A stretch of 64,000 bases of DNA from Clostridia bacterium (GTDB lineage: Bacteria; Bacillota; Clostridia; Oscillospirales; Acutalibacteraceae). The position numbers were made by a program, and so were the translations under genes. The notes beneath the pieces are model-generated. The model saw nothing but the letters and a program-made list of their open reading frames with translations, was not told the origin of the DNA and made no database searches. The stretch lies in assembly GCA_017516965.1 (NCBI GenBank), contig JAFXAP010000004.1:62001-126000 (forward strand). Direction: 5' to 3'. Below are positions 1-7,260 of this stretch, in pieces; position 1 is the first letter of the stretch; each line of letters begins with the position of its first letter.

Positions 1-415
1 TATTGTTTTTAATAATTTGTGCAACACGGTCATCGTTATTAACACCGCCACCGGGATATGCCATACCAACAACCTCGTAGCCCACAAGCTCAGACAAATT
101 CAGTCTGTCTTGCTCTACCTGGCGAATAACCTCTGCATCTTCAAGCGGTGGCAGATGCGGGTGAGTAAGCGTGTGCACTGCTACCTCATGACCTTCATAT
201 ACACCTTTTACGTCATCAGGGTGTACTTTATAGTGCGCTATGCGTTTGTTTTCACGAATAAGCATACCTTTTTTGCCCAAAAGCTCAGAATTTATATTAA
301 AAGTACCCTTTAAGTTATATTTATTTAAGAGTTCTATGAATTCAATATCTTGGGTTACGGCATCATCATAGCTAAAGGTAATTGCCTTTAGTTTTCCGCT
401 GTCTTTAAAGTTCAT
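1..415 (-). CDS. Polysaccharide deacetylase family protein (3' part cut by window start)
   Basis: About 138 N-terminal residues are visible, reading from an ATG at 415; the C-terminus lies outside the window. The NodB-homology motifs are clear: TFSYDDA at residues 13-19 (catalytic and metal-binding Asp pair), HTLTHPHL at 81-88 (metal-binding His-x3-His) and AYPGGG at 119-124. The family removes acetyl groups from N-acetylated sugars, using a divalent metal. There is no signal peptide at this start, so it may act in the cytoplasm on a sugar or oligosaccharide rather than on the wall. A GGTGGTGG ribosome binding site precedes the ATG. It is divergent from the radical SAM gene at 518, with which it appears to share a promoter region. 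The substrate cannot be told. Confidence 0.85.
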   Translation of the reverse strand, partial: MNFKDSGKLKAITFSYDDAVTQDIEFIELLNKYNLKGTFNINSELLGKKGMLIRENKRIAHYKVHPDDVKGVYEGHEVAVHTLTHPHLPPLEDAEVIRQVEQDRLNLSELVGYEVVGMAYPGGGVNNDDRVAQIIKNN

Positions 416-443
416 ATTACCACCACCGTTTATTTGTAGCTAC

Positions 444-472
444 AGTATATCATAACATAATTCTTATTGCAA
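444..472 (-). promoter_or_regulatory. Sigma-A promoter of the deacetylase gene
   Basis: On the minus strand TTGCAA (467-472) and TATACT (444-449) are separated by 17 bp. The -35 hexamer is palindromic and also serves the plus-strand promoter at 467-495. Confidence 0.6.
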
Positions 473-495
473 GTTGATTTGCGGTGCGATATAAT
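467..495 (+). promoter_or_regulatory. Sigma-A promoter of the TIGR01212 gene
   Basis: TTGCAA at 467-472, 17-bp spacer, TATAAT at 490-495. Its position rules out the upstream TTG at 467 as the start of the following gene. Confidence 0.65.
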
Positions 496-517
496 ATTTA
501 AAAGAGAGGGTGAGGGC

Positions 518-1390
518 ATGTATAAAACCGCAAACGACCACTATAAACAAAAATTTGGTTGCAAGGTTTATAAGTTATCGCTTGATGGCGGTTTTACCTG
601 TCCTAACCGTGACGGTACACTTGGCACAGGCGGGTGTATATTTTGCTCGGCTTTGGGTAGCGGTGAATTTGCCACTAAAGGAAACGATATAACCGAGCAA
701 CTAGAAAGAGCAAAGCAGAGGGTAGAGAGTAAAAACAAAGGTGGTAAATACATTGCATATTTTCAGTCTTTTACCAACACCTATGCGCCGATTGAAAAAT
801 TAAAAAGCATATATTATGAAGCGATTAAGCCTGATTATATCGTGGGTTTGTCAATCGGTACACGCCCCGATTGTCTGGGGAATGACGTAATATCACTTTT
901 AAAAGAAATAAATAAAATTAAACCCGTAAGCGTTGAACTTGGACTTCAGACGACAAATGATGATACTGCCAAATACATACGCCGTGGCTATAAAACTGAG
1001 ATTTATTTTGATGCGGTAAAAAGCCTTAAAGAAGCAGGTGTTGAGGTAGTAACACATATAATCTTAGGTTTGCCAAACGAAACCAAAAAAGATATGTTAA
1101 AAACTACGTGCGATGTAATATCTGCCGGTAGTGATGGTGTTAAATTCCATTTGTTACACGTGCTAAAAAATACCGATTTAGAAAAGGAATATTTAAGCGG
1201 CAAGTTCGAGTGTTTAACACTTGAACAGTATGCCGGAATATTAAAGCAGTGTATTGCGGTTTTACCACCTGATATAGTTGTTCACCGCATAACAGGAGAC
1301 GGCGCAAAAAAAGACTTAATTGCGCCACTGTGGTCGGCTGATAAAAAGATGGTTCTAAATTTTCTTAATAGATATTTAAACGGGGGTTAA
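518..1390 (+). CDS. TIGR01212 family radical SAM protein (YtqA/YhcC-like)
   Basis: A 290-residue radical SAM protein. The N-terminal iron-sulfur signature CPNRDGT...GGCIFC (about residues 28-43) matches the TIGR01212 family, where the spacing of the three cysteines differs from the classic CX3CX2C. Downstream segments such as YFQSFTNTYAP, GLSIGTRPDC and ELGLQT are typical of the family. It should use a [4Fe-4S] cluster and S-adenosylmethionine to make a 5'-deoxyadenosyl radical; its substrate is not established to my knowledge. The ATG at 518 is chosen because GAGAGGGTGAGGG precedes it and a promoter covers the earlier TTG at 467. The next gene starts 4 bases after the stop, so the two are probably co-transcribed. 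Confidence 0.88.
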   Translation: MYKTANDHYKQKFGCKVYKLSLDGGFTCPNRDGTLGTGGCIFCSALGSGEFATKGNDITEQLERAKQRVESKNKGGKYIAYFQSFTNTYAPIEKLKSIYYEAIKPDYIVGLSIGTRPDCLGNDVISLLKEINKIKPVSVELGLQTTNDDTAKYIRRGYKTEIYFDAVKSLKEAGVEVVTHIILGLPNETKKDMLKTTCDVISAGSDGVKFHLLHVLKNTDLEKEYLSGKFECLTLEQYAGILKQCIAVLPPDIVVHRITGDGAKKDLIAPLWSADKKMVLNFLNRYLNGG

Positions 1391-1393
1391 AAA

Positions 1394-1825
1394 ATGAAAA
1401 AAGCTAAAAATATATTTTTACTGGCAGGTATTTGTATTTATGTTTTAAAAACATTAGTAGATATTGGTATTAGAATTTTTTACATATTTTTAGGCGTTCC
1501 TCAGCTGAAACACTTTGTTGAAATTTTATTTTTATTTTTCCCAATTATTATTTATATGACATTGCCAACAATTTTACTTGCTTTAAATGTTAAGAATAAA
1601 TATAAAAAATCTTTTTCAATAACAGTGAGTATTTGTAGTGCATTTTCGTCCGTTTTGGTCGCTTTTCTTTTTAGTCCTGTTTTAGGAAATTTTATTATGT
1701 TTAGATTGGGACTAATAGATTGGATTTATTTGATTGGCGCATTTTTCCCAAATTATGGCATAGTTAGTTTGATAAGTTTTATTTTAATAACAATTGGCTC
1801 AATATTGTCGTGTAAAAAGTCATAA
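1394..1825 (+). CDS. Hypothetical four-helix membrane protein
   Basis: A 143-residue hydrophobic protein of no family I recognise. Four hydrophobic segments are visible, at about residues 5-33, 43-65, 74-98 and 105-138, separated by short polar loops such as NVKNKYKKS; the C-terminus is basic (CKKS). It starts three bases after the radical SAM gene with a GGGGG ribosome binding site lying inside the end of that gene, so it is translationally close to it. Its base composition is more AT-rich than the upstream gene. A bidirectional terminator follows. The role is unknown. Confidence 0.6.
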   Translation: MKKAKNIFLLAGICIYVLKTLVDIGIRIFYIFLGVPQLKHFVEILFLFFPIIIYMTLPTILLALNVKNKYKKSFSITVSICSAFSSVLVAFLFSPVLGNFIMFRLGLIDWIYLIGAFFPNYGIVSLISFILITIGSILSCKKS

Positions 1826-1829
1826 CTAA

Positions 1830-1853
1830 AAACTCCCTCTGGTGAGGGAGTTT
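1830..1853. terminator. Bidirectional intrinsic terminator
   Basis: Perfect 10-bp stem (AAACTCCCTC / GAGGGAGTTT) with a TGGT loop between two convergent genes. Confidence 0.85.
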
Positions 1854-1858
1854 GTTTG

Positions 1859-2707
1859 CTATATAAATATTTTTCCGTTTTCTTGCTTTAACTCGGTAAT
1901 CACAGGGCGCTCTAATGTAGCTGTGTTTGGTTTGTGCATTATAAAATATTGCTTGTTGTCAAATGCTTTAAATATCATACCGTGTCCACCGTCAACTGCT
2001 GAAAGCGGTGTGTCACAGACTGTCCAAGTGCCATTTATATCACCATTATCGCTTTTAGATACAAGCGCAGTATAACCGTCTTTATTAAAAGAAGACCAAA
2101 CAGCTAAAAGCTCGTTGTTTTTATTACAATATAAAAATGGTCCGTCAGTAACATAACCTGTGATATTTCTACCAACAACTGCATTTACATCGCTATAATC
2201 TTTTGCGCTCCAAAGTACACGCGGTTCACTTACAGCGTGTGTAAGGTCTGGTGATAATTGCATTTCACACACAGTACCATTTTCAATTTGTACCCATTCA
2301 TGACAAAAAACAACGTGAGGCTTACCTTGGTTATCAACGTAAAAAGTTCCGTCAAGACATTCCCAGTCAGGTGGGGTAATAGGCTTTTCGGCAAGTGGTA
2401 TAAACTGCCCGTTTGGCGTATCACTTACAAGAATTTGGGTGCCACGGCAAATGTTTGGTGCTTTAAATGAAGCAAACATATAAAATTTACCCATATAATA
2501 ATGTACCTCTGGAGCCCAAGCATCGGTTGTGGCCCAGAAGTTATCAGTTATTTCAAAAACACTTTTGGGTTCGCTCCAGTTTTTAAGGTCAGCGCTTTCG
2601 TAAACATCAAATCCCGTTTGAACGCCAACTCTTGAACCGTATAAATAGTATTTTTTTTGAAATGATAAAATAAAGGGATCCCTTATGTTTATTTCGTTAA
2701 GCTTCAT
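1859..2707 (-). CDS. Glycoside hydrolase family 43 protein (arabinosidase/xylosidase-type)
   Basis: A 282-residue five-bladed beta-propeller hydrolase. The N-terminal NIRDPFILSF carries the catalytic Asp region of GH43; TDAWAPEVHYY and ECLDGTFYVD are the later blades holding the pKa-modulating Asp and the acid Glu region. GH43 enzymes remove arabinose or xylose from plant polysaccharides. No signal peptide is present, so it should work in the cytoplasm on imported oligosaccharides. The ATG at 2707 follows GGTGATTTT, whereas the ATG five codons earlier lacks a ribosome binding site and sits next to the -10 box. It is divergent from the GH78 rhamnosidase, suggesting use on the same glycan. The exact specificity is not readable. 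Confidence 0.8.
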   Translation of the reverse strand: MKLNEINIRDPFILSFQKKYYLYGSRVGVQTGFDVYESADLKNWSEPKSVFEITDNFWATTDAWAPEVHYYMGKFYMFASFKAPNICRGTQILVSDTPNGQFIPLAEKPITPPDWECLDGTFYVDNQGKPHVVFCHEWVQIENGTVCEMQLSPDLTHAVSEPRVLWSAKDYSDVNAVVGRNITGYVTDGPFLYCNKNNELLAVWSSFNKDGYTALVSKSDNGDINGTWTVCDTPLSAVDGGHGMIFKAFDNKQYFIMHKPNTATLERPVITELKQENGKIFI

Positions 2708-2722
2708 AAAATCACCATACAC

Positions 2723-2751
2723 ATTTTAGTATAAAATCATTGAAAAATCAA
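2723..2751 (-). promoter_or_regulatory. Sigma-A promoter of the GH43 gene
   Basis: Minus strand TTGATT (2746-2751), 17-bp spacer, TAAAAT (2723-2728). Its -35 directly abuts the -35 of the divergent GH78 promoter. Confidence 0.55.
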
Positions 2752-2768
2752 TATAGATATGTTAAAAT
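2740..2768 (+). promoter_or_regulatory. Sigma-A promoter of the GH78-M14 operon
   Basis: TTGAAA at 2740-2745, 17-bp spacer, TAAAAT at 2763-2768. TTGA-AAAA-TCAA across both -35 boxes is an inverted repeat that could be an operator core. Confidence 0.55.
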
Positions 2769-2798
2769 TTTGCTGTGATAAGAAAGGGTGCTTTAGTT

Positions 2799-5258
2799 GT
2801 GAAAAAAGGTATTTTTATAACAACTCCTAAAATGGATGATAAATTTTATTTTTTAGAGAAAAATGAGTTTGGTAGGCTCCATAATACTCGAGAAAATGAT
2901 ATAGCGTCTCAAGGCGGTCTGCTTACAGTTATGAAGCAGTTTAACACTAAAGATAATATAAAATCAGCTGTTTTGCGCATAACCTCACTCGGTAATTTTG
3001 AGGCACTTGTTAATGGCAGACGTGTAGGCCGTGACGGCGTTTTTGATGAATTAGCACCCCTTTGGACAGACTATAGACACCGTGTTTTTGAATACCAATA
3101 TGATATATTACCTTATCTTAAAAGCAAGGGAAAAAATACATTTGCCGCCCGTGTTTCATCTGGTTGGTGGTCGGGTCGTATATCGGTTAATTATTATGGT
3201 TACAAAAAAACTGCCATTTGCGCCGAAATAGAGATTACCTATAATGATGGCACAGTGAAAATTATTGCAACCGATGAAAGTTGGAATACAGCAGTTGCAG
3301 GTCCTGTGCTTTACGCTGATATCTGGAACGGCGAACTTTTTGATGCAACAATACCCGACCCGTGTGTGTACCCTAAGAGTATTGATTGGACACCTGCCGA
3401 AAAATTTACCGATTACACTTGTGAAATAACCGATTTTGAGGGTGAATATGTACGAGTAAATGAATATATTGCACCCAAAAGCGCCATAGTTTATAGCGGT
3501 ATAAAAAATAACAATACCGATTTTGGTGAAATAAATGTAATTAAAAAGGCAACAGGTGATAATTGTGAGCGATTTACGCTAAAGTCAGGGCAAACATTGC
3601 TTCTAGATTTCGGCAATAATATTGTTGGTAGACCAGCACTTGCAATTAAGGCGTTAGACGGCACAAATGTAAAATGCCTTTTTGCCGAAATGCTTAATGA
3701 TTCGGGTGATAAAGAGCGCGGAAACGATGGGCCCAAGGGAAGTCTTTATATAGCCAATTATCGTTCAGCGCTATCGCGTTTTAATTATGTTGCAGCATCC
3801 GGGAAAATGCGTAGGCGACTTAATATAATTAAGCCAATTCACACCTTTTATGGCTTTAGATATATGGAACTTACAGCCGATAAAGATATAGTTGTAGAAT
3901 GCATTACCGCAGAGGTTTTAACCTCTAATTTAAAACCACTTGGTTCTTTTGAATGCTCTGATTCAAAGGTGAATAAGCTTTATCAAAACATAGTTCGCGG
4001 TATGAAGGGGAACTATATCGGTGTACCTACCGACTGTCCACAACGTGATGAGCGTTATGGTTGGACAGGCGATACCCAGGTCTTTTGCGGCGCAGCCTCG
4101 TATATTGCTGACACCTATAAATTTTTAAGCAAATATTTAGGTGATATGCGTGATTCTCAAAAGCAAAGAGATGGCGCTTATGCAGATATTTGCCCTGCCG
4201 TTTTTGAAAAAGGTTTTTGCGGTACAGCCGCTTGGGGTGACGCCGGCATTATAATACCTTACAAACTATGGCTTATGTATGGCGATGATACCGTAGTGCA
4301 TAAAAACTATGATGCAATGGAAGCATATATGAACTATATTGATAAAAAGCACGGTCTTGATGGCGCGCATGCAGGCTATGGCGATTGGTTAAGTTATGAG
4401 GCTACTGATAAATGGTACGTTTCAATATGTTATCACTATAATAACGCAGTCTTAATGCAAAAGTTTTCTAAGCACTTAGGCAAAACCGATAGGGAAGAAT
4501 ACTATAAAGCGCTGGCTCAAAAAATTCTCCATCACTATTTTGATAAATATGTTGTAAATGGTGAAATAACCGAAACGAGTCAGACGGCATACCTGTTACC
4601 CCTTGCGTTTGATATGTTTGAAGGTGAAATGCGAGATAAAACTATAAAAAATCTTGAAAACAAGATAATTCAAAATAACTGCACTTTATCGACAGGTTTT
4701 GTAGGAACAGGTGTAATTTGTCAAACGCTTGCAAAGGTAGGACTAAATGATTTAGCATACAGTTTGCTTTTACAAGAGGCTGACCCATCCTGGCTTTATA
4801 GCATTAATCAGGGCGCCACTACCATATGGGAGCGATGGAATTCTTACACACTTAAAAACGGTTTTGGCGATGTTGGAATGAACTCATTTAATCACTACGC
4901 CTACGGCGCCGTAGCAGAGTGGATGTTCAGCTCAATGGCAGGTATAAAACCCGACCCTGAAATCAAGGGATTTGATAAACATTTTATATTATCGCCTATA
5001 CCGGATACCCAAAAGCGTATTACAAGTGCAAAGGCAAAATACCGTGATATTTTAAGCGAATGGAAATATAAAGACGGCGAATTGATATATCATTTTATAA
5101 TCCCCAATGGTTCGGCAAGTGTTGAAATTCCATTTGCTCAGTCAAGAAAGAGCGTTGAAATTAACGGCACTGTTTACAAAGCGGAAGATTTACGCGCCAA
5201 TATAACAGATGGTAAAATTATCTTTGAATTAGTGGCAGGAGAGTATGTGGTTAAATAA
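2799..5258 (+). CDS. Alpha-L-rhamnosidase, GH78
   Basis: An 819-residue protein with the usual GH78 order: an N-terminal beta-sandwich with the lectin-like NGRRVG...WTDY segment near residue 75, a second beta domain, then an (alpha/alpha)6 barrel. The barrel opens with DCPQRDERYGWTGD near residue 412, which contains the family's acidic catalytic region, and later shows GATTIWERWNSY and GMNSFNHYAYG. It should release L-rhamnose from glycans. There is no signal peptide, so it acts on imported substrate. I take the GTG at 2799, because AGAAAGGGTG lies about nine bases before it, over the GTG at 2775 that has no ribosome binding site. The M14 peptidase starts on the base after its stop. Confidence 0.88.
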   Translation: MKKGIFITTPKMDDKFYFLEKNEFGRLHNTRENDIASQGGLLTVMKQFNTKDNIKSAVLRITSLGNFEALVNGRRVGRDGVFDELAPLWTDYRHRVFEYQYDILPYLKSKGKNTFAARVSSGWWSGRISVNYYGYKKTAICAEIEITYNDGTVKIIATDESWNTAVAGPVLYADIWNGELFDATIPDPCVYPKSIDWTPAEKFTDYTCEITDFEGEYVRVNEYIAPKSAIVYSGIKNNNTDFGEINVIKKATGDNCERFTLKSGQTLLLDFGNNIVGRPALAIKALDGTNVKCLFAEMLNDSGDKERGNDGPKGSLYIANYRSALSRFNYVAASGKMRRRLNIIKPIHTFYGFRYMELTADKDIVVECITAEVLTSNLKPLGSFECSDSKVNKLYQNIVRGMKGNYIGVPTDCPQRDERYGWTGDTQVFCGAASYIADTYKFLSKYLGDMRDSQKQRDGAYADICPAVFEKGFCGTAAWGDAGIIIPYKLWLMYGDDTVVHKNYDAMEAYMNYIDKKHGLDGAHAGYGDWLSYEATDKWYVSICYHYNNAVLMQKFSKHLGKTDREEYYKALAQKILHHYFDKYVVNGEITETSQTAYLLPLAFDMFEGEMRDKTIKNLENKIIQNNCTLSTGFVGTGVICQTLAKVGLNDLAYSLLLQEADPSWLYSINQGATTIWERWNSYTLKNGFGDVGMNSFNHYAYGAVAEWMFSSMAGIKPDPEIKGFDKHFILSPIPDTQKRITSAKAKYRDILSEWKYKDGELIYHFIIPNGSASVEIPFAQSRKSVEINGTVYKAEDLRANITDGKIIFELVAGEYVVK

Positions 5259-6302
5259 ATGAGCGATATACCAAAATATTACAAAACAAATCTTATTGAT
5301 ATTGAAAACTGTAAAAAAGCAGTTAACAAAGCAAAGGTTGTTACCCTCTGCCATTCGGCAGGGGGTAGACCGGTTTATATGTTTTGCTATGGAAAACAAA
5401 ATGTTTTTCGACGCACTGCAAATTTAAGTTCTGCGTTGGGCGGTCATAATAAGGGCTGTTTTGCTGATAAAACATCGATGGATTACATACCAACCCTTTT
5501 GCTTGTGGGCTGTGTTCACGGCGGCGAGTTTGAGGGAACAGCTGCGCTACTTAACTTGATAAACATTATTGAAACGGGTTATGATCTTGCAAAAACAAAA
5601 TTCTTAGAGTTAAAATCACTTTGTGAAAAAGTGAATCTTTTAATAATTCCGTGCATAAATCCTGACGGACGTTCACATATACCGTTTGATAGTTTTATAG
5701 GTAAAAGTTTTACTGAACTCAGATACTATAATCAAGGCACATGGGCAGATGGTACTCTTTGTGGTTGGCCTGAGTGCAAATTGCGACATCCTATAAAAGA
5801 TTATGTTGATTATTTAGGCGGCTATTTTAACGATGATGGCATTAATTTAATGCACGATGATTTTTTTGGAAAAAAAGCAGATGAAACACAGGCTCTTTTT
5901 TCGGTTTGTGAGCAATATGTTCCTGATTTTACGGTCTTGCTTCACGGAGGCACCAATACAAAAAATTGTGTATTAGGACCTGCTTACGCACCCGCTCAAA
6001 TAAAGAAAAGAGTGTCACAACTTGACGAATTATTAAAATCAGCCTGTGCTGAGCAAAATCTTGAATATTATGTAGCACACAAAGACAGTGATTATGGTGA
6101 AAAAAAGGAAATACCTGTTTCGTTTAATTTGCCGTCAGCTCTGACGCAGTTATGTGGAGAGCCTTGTGTTACTTATGAAAGTAATCAAGGACTTACTGAT
6201 TGCCCTAACGGAAAAGGGTATAGCTATGATGAAATTTATTCTCATCATTTGATTTTGTTTAAAACGCTTATAGAGTATCTCACACAAAAACGACCCGTTT
6301 AA
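5259..6302 (+). CDS. M14 family zinc carboxypeptidase
   Basis: A 347-residue metallopeptidase of the carboxypeptidase A superfamily. HGGEFEG near residue 89 supplies the His and Glu zinc ligands (HxxE), INPDGR near 135 is the substrate-binding region, HGG near 228 the third zinc ligand, and TYESNQG near 308 the catalytic Glu. All core residues are therefore kept. There is no signal peptide. The ATG immediately follows the rhamnosidase stop with no promoter between, so both are one transcript; GGCAGGAGAG at the end of the rhamnosidase gene is the ribosome binding site. Pairing a rhamnosidase with a peptidase suggests a substrate with both sugar and amino-acid parts, but that is inference. Confidence 0.82.
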   Translation: MSDIPKYYKTNLIDIENCKKAVNKAKVVTLCHSAGGRPVYMFCYGKQNVFRRTANLSSALGGHNKGCFADKTSMDYIPTLLLVGCVHGGEFEGTAALLNLINIIETGYDLAKTKFLELKSLCEKVNLLIIPCINPDGRSHIPFDSFIGKSFTELRYYNQGTWADGTLCGWPECKLRHPIKDYVDYLGGYFNDDGINLMHDDFFGKKADETQALFSVCEQYVPDFTVLLHGGTNTKNCVLGPAYAPAQIKKRVSQLDELLKSACAEQNLEYYVAHKDSDYGEKKEIPVSFNLPSALTQLCGEPCVTYESNQGLTDCPNGKGYSYDEIYSHHLILFKTLIEYLTQKRPV

Positions 6303-6317
6303 TACGGGTTGATTTTG
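6291..6317 (+). terminator. Intrinsic terminator after the GH78-M14 operon
   Basis: CGACCCGT / ACGGGTTG stem of 8 bp (one G-U pair) overlapping the stop codon, followed by a T-rich run. Confidence 0.7.
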
Positions 6318-6365
6318 TTTTTTGATATTAAAACAATGATAATGTCGAAAAAAGATTTTGTAACA

Positions 6366-6394
6366 TTGACTTATATGTTTTTAAGTGATATAAT
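6366..6394 (+). promoter_or_regulatory. Sigma-A promoter with extended -10, first polysaccharide locus
   Basis: TTGACT at 6366-6371, exactly 17 bp, TATAAT at 6389-6394, with TG one base upstream of the -10. Confidence 0.8.
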
Positions 6395-6430
6395 ACTCGT
6401 GACTATGTGGTGATGAAATAGGGGGATTAA

Positions 6431-7087
6431 ATGTCTATTAAAAACACTGCTGTATCTAAAAAAGCATTTAAACATAAATTTTATCTGATTGCAAAAAGAA
6501 TATTTGATATTATTTCTTCCGTTTTTGCTTTATTACTGCTTTCTCCAGTAATATTAATTATACTGTTAGTAAAGTTTTTTGAGGATTTTCATAATCCAAT
6601 ATATGTTACTAAACGTGTCGGTAAAGATGGAAAACTATTTCCTTTTATTAAGGTTCGCACTATGCGTCCTGATGCCGATAAGCATAAAGATGCGATGATT
6701 GCAAAAGGGCTTAATGAGGCAGACGGACCCGTCTTTAAAATTAAAAATGATCCTCGCATTACACCTGTAGGCAAGTTTTTGCGCAAGTGGTCATTGGACG
6801 AGTTGTTACAGTTTATAAACATCCTTTTAGGCCATATGAGTGTGGTTGGTCCAAGACCGCCGCTTCCTAAAGAGGTTAAGCATTATAAAAAGCGACATAT
6901 GCGACGACTTGAGGTTAAAGGTGGACTGCTTTGCTATTGGCAAATTCAACCCGACAGGCACTCAATCAAGTTTGAAGATTGGGTAAAATTGGATGTTCAG
7001 TATATTGAAAATCAAAGTTTTGCTACAGATATGAAGATTATATTTAAAGGCGCATATATGATCTTTTCCGGCAAAAGCGGAGATTAA
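6431..7087 (+). CDS. Undecaprenyl-phosphate sugar-1-phosphate transferase
   Basis: A 218-residue bacterial sugar transferase (WcaJ/EpsL/CpsE core). One membrane helix lies at about residues 25-48. The family signature follows: IKVRTMRPDADK, then the DGPVFKIKNDPRIT segment, KWSLDELLQF and MSVVGPRPPLP, and CYWQI near the end. It should move a sugar-1-phosphate from a nucleotide sugar to undecaprenyl phosphate on the cytoplasmic face, the first step of a cell-surface polysaccharide. It lacks the N-terminal multi-helix domain of long WbaP-type enzymes. It begins the first polysaccharide locus; its stop codon is part of the closing helix of the RNA element at 7085-7244. Confidence 0.9.
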   Translation: MSIKNTAVSKKAFKHKFYLIAKRIFDIISSVFALLLLSPVILIILLVKFFEDFHNPIYVTKRVGKDGKLFPFIKVRTMRPDADKHKDAMIAKGLNEADGPVFKIKNDPRITPVGKFLRKWSLDELLQFINILLGHMSVVGPRPPLPKEVKHYKKRHMRRLEVKGGLLCYWQIQPDRHSIKFEDWVKLDVQYIENQSFATDMKIIFKGAYMIFSGKSGD

Positions 7088-7244
7088 TGCGTGGGGAATC
7101 GAAACCATTACGGTTTCTCTCTGCGCCTTTTACCGTCTTGCTCGTGCTCATTTTTGTAAGGCTGACGTATTACAAGTGATGAGAAAAGAAAAAACGGAAA
7201 AATTTATTTTGTCAGGCGTGGTGTGTTTTACTCTCCACGCATTA
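7085..7244 (+). ncRNA. Candidate structured RNA between sugar transferase and LCP gene
   Basis: A 13-bp helix (7085-7097 with 7232-7244, one G-U) closes about 134 nt. Inside are a 6-bp hairpin GAAACC/GGTTTC (7101-7106, 7112-7117), a helix GCGCCT/AGGCGT (7123-7128, 7214-7219), CCGT/ACGG (7133-7136, 7194-7197), and a hairpin CTCAT...TTGTAA / TTACAA...ATGAG (7147-7151, 7154-7159, 7170-7175, 7179-7183). The 3' closing strand CCACGC (7235-7240) can instead pair with GCGTGG at 7216-7221. No T-run follows, so neither form is a plain terminator. The location inside an exopolysaccharide operon recalls the EAR and LoaP-type processive antitermination elements, but I see no sequence match to a known class. 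Confidence 0.55.
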
Positions 7245-7260
7245 AGAAAGAAGAGGTATT

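Noticed and set aside
17..313. A 98-codon plus-strand open frame
   Set aside because: It is antisense to the polysaccharide deacetylase, whose minus-strand frame shows clear NodB motifs.
467..517. Longer N-terminus of the radical SAM protein from TTG at 467
   Set aside because: Those bases form the promoter; GAGAGGGTGAGGG precedes the ATG at 518.
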